From Synechococcaceae cyanobacterium (GTDB taxonomy: Bacteria; Cyanobacteriota; Cyanobacteriia; PCC-6307; Cyanobiaceae), in the NCBI GenBank assembly GCA_947458155.1, contig CANGZM010000007.1, positions 1-33,838 on the forward strand: DNA of 33,838 nt, read 5' to 3'. Positions 33,384 to 33,838 of the stretch are shown one piece after another. The notes under the pieces are model-generated. The model saw only the letters and a list, made by a program, of their open reading frames with translations, did not search any database and had not been told where the DNA came from. Both the position numbers and the translations under genes were made by a program. Positions within the stretch are counted from its first letter, which is position 1. Every line of letters starts with the position of its first letter.

Positions 33384-33838
33384 TCAGACCAAAGTAATTT
33401 GGCCGGGAAGAATTCCCCCGAGTGATTGTGTTTGAAAAAGAAGATCAGAGGAAGAATAGGTTTTTTGACTGTCTTGGATCCAGAGGTATGATGCGGTTAC
33501 GACGGAACCAGGGGCGCCAATAGTAGCCGTGAAGTTGTATGACTTGATGTTCGATGTAGTTGAAGCGTTGACCTGACCGGGTCCAGGGCCTAGAGGCAGG
33601 GCATCAAGTTGAATCGTGAGAGCGGCAAAATCAGTGGCCGTAAAGGCACCAAGGTTATTTGATGTGACCGCAGCACCCAGAGTTAGGGGGCCACCGGCTA
33701 GCTGGTTGGCTACAGCAGAAATGTTCAGCCTGTCATTAGCTGCAAATGCGTAGTTAATGAAACTATCAAATGTCAGCGTGGCCGCGGCTGCAGTTCCTGA
33801 AGTAGCAGCAGCTGATTCGGCAATTGAGTTGATGTTAA
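33384..33838 (-). CDS. C-terminal part of a probable secreted/surface protein (runs off the right edge)
   Basis: About 151 residues are visible, ending in TGA at 33384-33386. They are rich in Ala, Thr, Ser and Asn with alternating hydrophobic strands (NINSIAESAAATSGTA, LTFDSFINYAFAANDRLN, ISAVANQLAGGPLTLGA, NNLGAFTATDFAALTIQLD, YNFTATIGAPGSVVTASYLW). The end, YLWIQDSQKTYSSSDLLF then QTQSLGGILPGQITLV, recalls the 'bluetail'-type C-termini of cyanobacterial putative surface proteins (YLVxxD...ASxDLVxxxTG), which is a resemblance only. No transmembrane segment is visible. Base composition is clearly AT-richer than the genes to its left. The start and most of the protein lie beyond the window. 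Confidence 0.8.
   Translation of the reverse strand, partial: NINSIAESAAATSGTAAAATLTFDSFINYAFAANDRLNISAVANQLAGGPLTLGAAVTSNNLGAFTATDFAALTIQLDALPLGPGPGQVNASTTSNIKSYNFTATIGAPGSVVTASYLWIQDSQKTYSSSDLLFQTQSLGGILPGQITLV

Overview
The window looks like a chromosomal piece of a GC-rich picocyanobacterium of the Cyanobium/Synechococcus type. The support is a group 2 sigma factor with the cyanobacterial DLVRSYLRDIGRVPLL signature, a SecA without the C-terminal zinc motif, a GntR regulator coupled to cysE, and an IF3 with a long C-terminal tail. The assignment rests on protein recognition by eye; no database search was run.

Left third (1-13169) is core housekeeping. On the minus strand are a sigma factor running off the left edge, mgtE, a small exported protein behind gyrB, a dienelactone hydrolase family protein, and secA. 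On the plus strand are gpx, miaA-infC, gntR-cysE and galE. Genes are tightly packed; galE and secA converge with only 2 bp between them.

Middle and right (13170-33153) form a cell-surface polysaccharide island. A plus-strand pair (GT2, GT4) converges, with a 40-bp overlap, on a minus-strand operon that reads from 22548 to 16161: a sulfotransferase-GT2 fusion, a GT4, Wzt, Wzm and another GT4. Wzm/Wzt form an ABC exporter of the O-antigen type. A 459-bp gap after it holds an apparent dead IS630-type transposase fragment and a perfect 11-bp inverted repeat. Next come a methyltransferase-like gene and a sulfotransferase (plus), then a sulfatase-superfamily gene and a second stand-alone sulfotransferase in one minus-strand operon, and a membrane acyltransferase. 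A four-gene plus-strand operon follows (28696-33153): a TPR-containing putative transferase, a degenerate nucleotidyltransferase fused to an APH-like kinase, an intact-looking nucleotidyltransferase and a putative GT-A-like protein. It may make and attach an activated, phosphate-containing surface substituent.

The right edge (33384-33838) is the C-terminal end of a lower-GC, Ala/Thr/Ser-rich, probably secreted protein on the minus strand. It is followed by a textbook TTCG-loop terminator.

The most interesting idea is that this locus builds an ABC-exported glycan that is sulfated (three sulfotransferase domains), possibly trimmed by an FGly-type sulfatase or phosphodiesterase, acylated, and decorated through the kinase/nucleotidyltransferase operon. 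Individual families are recognisable; substrates and the combined pathway are inference.
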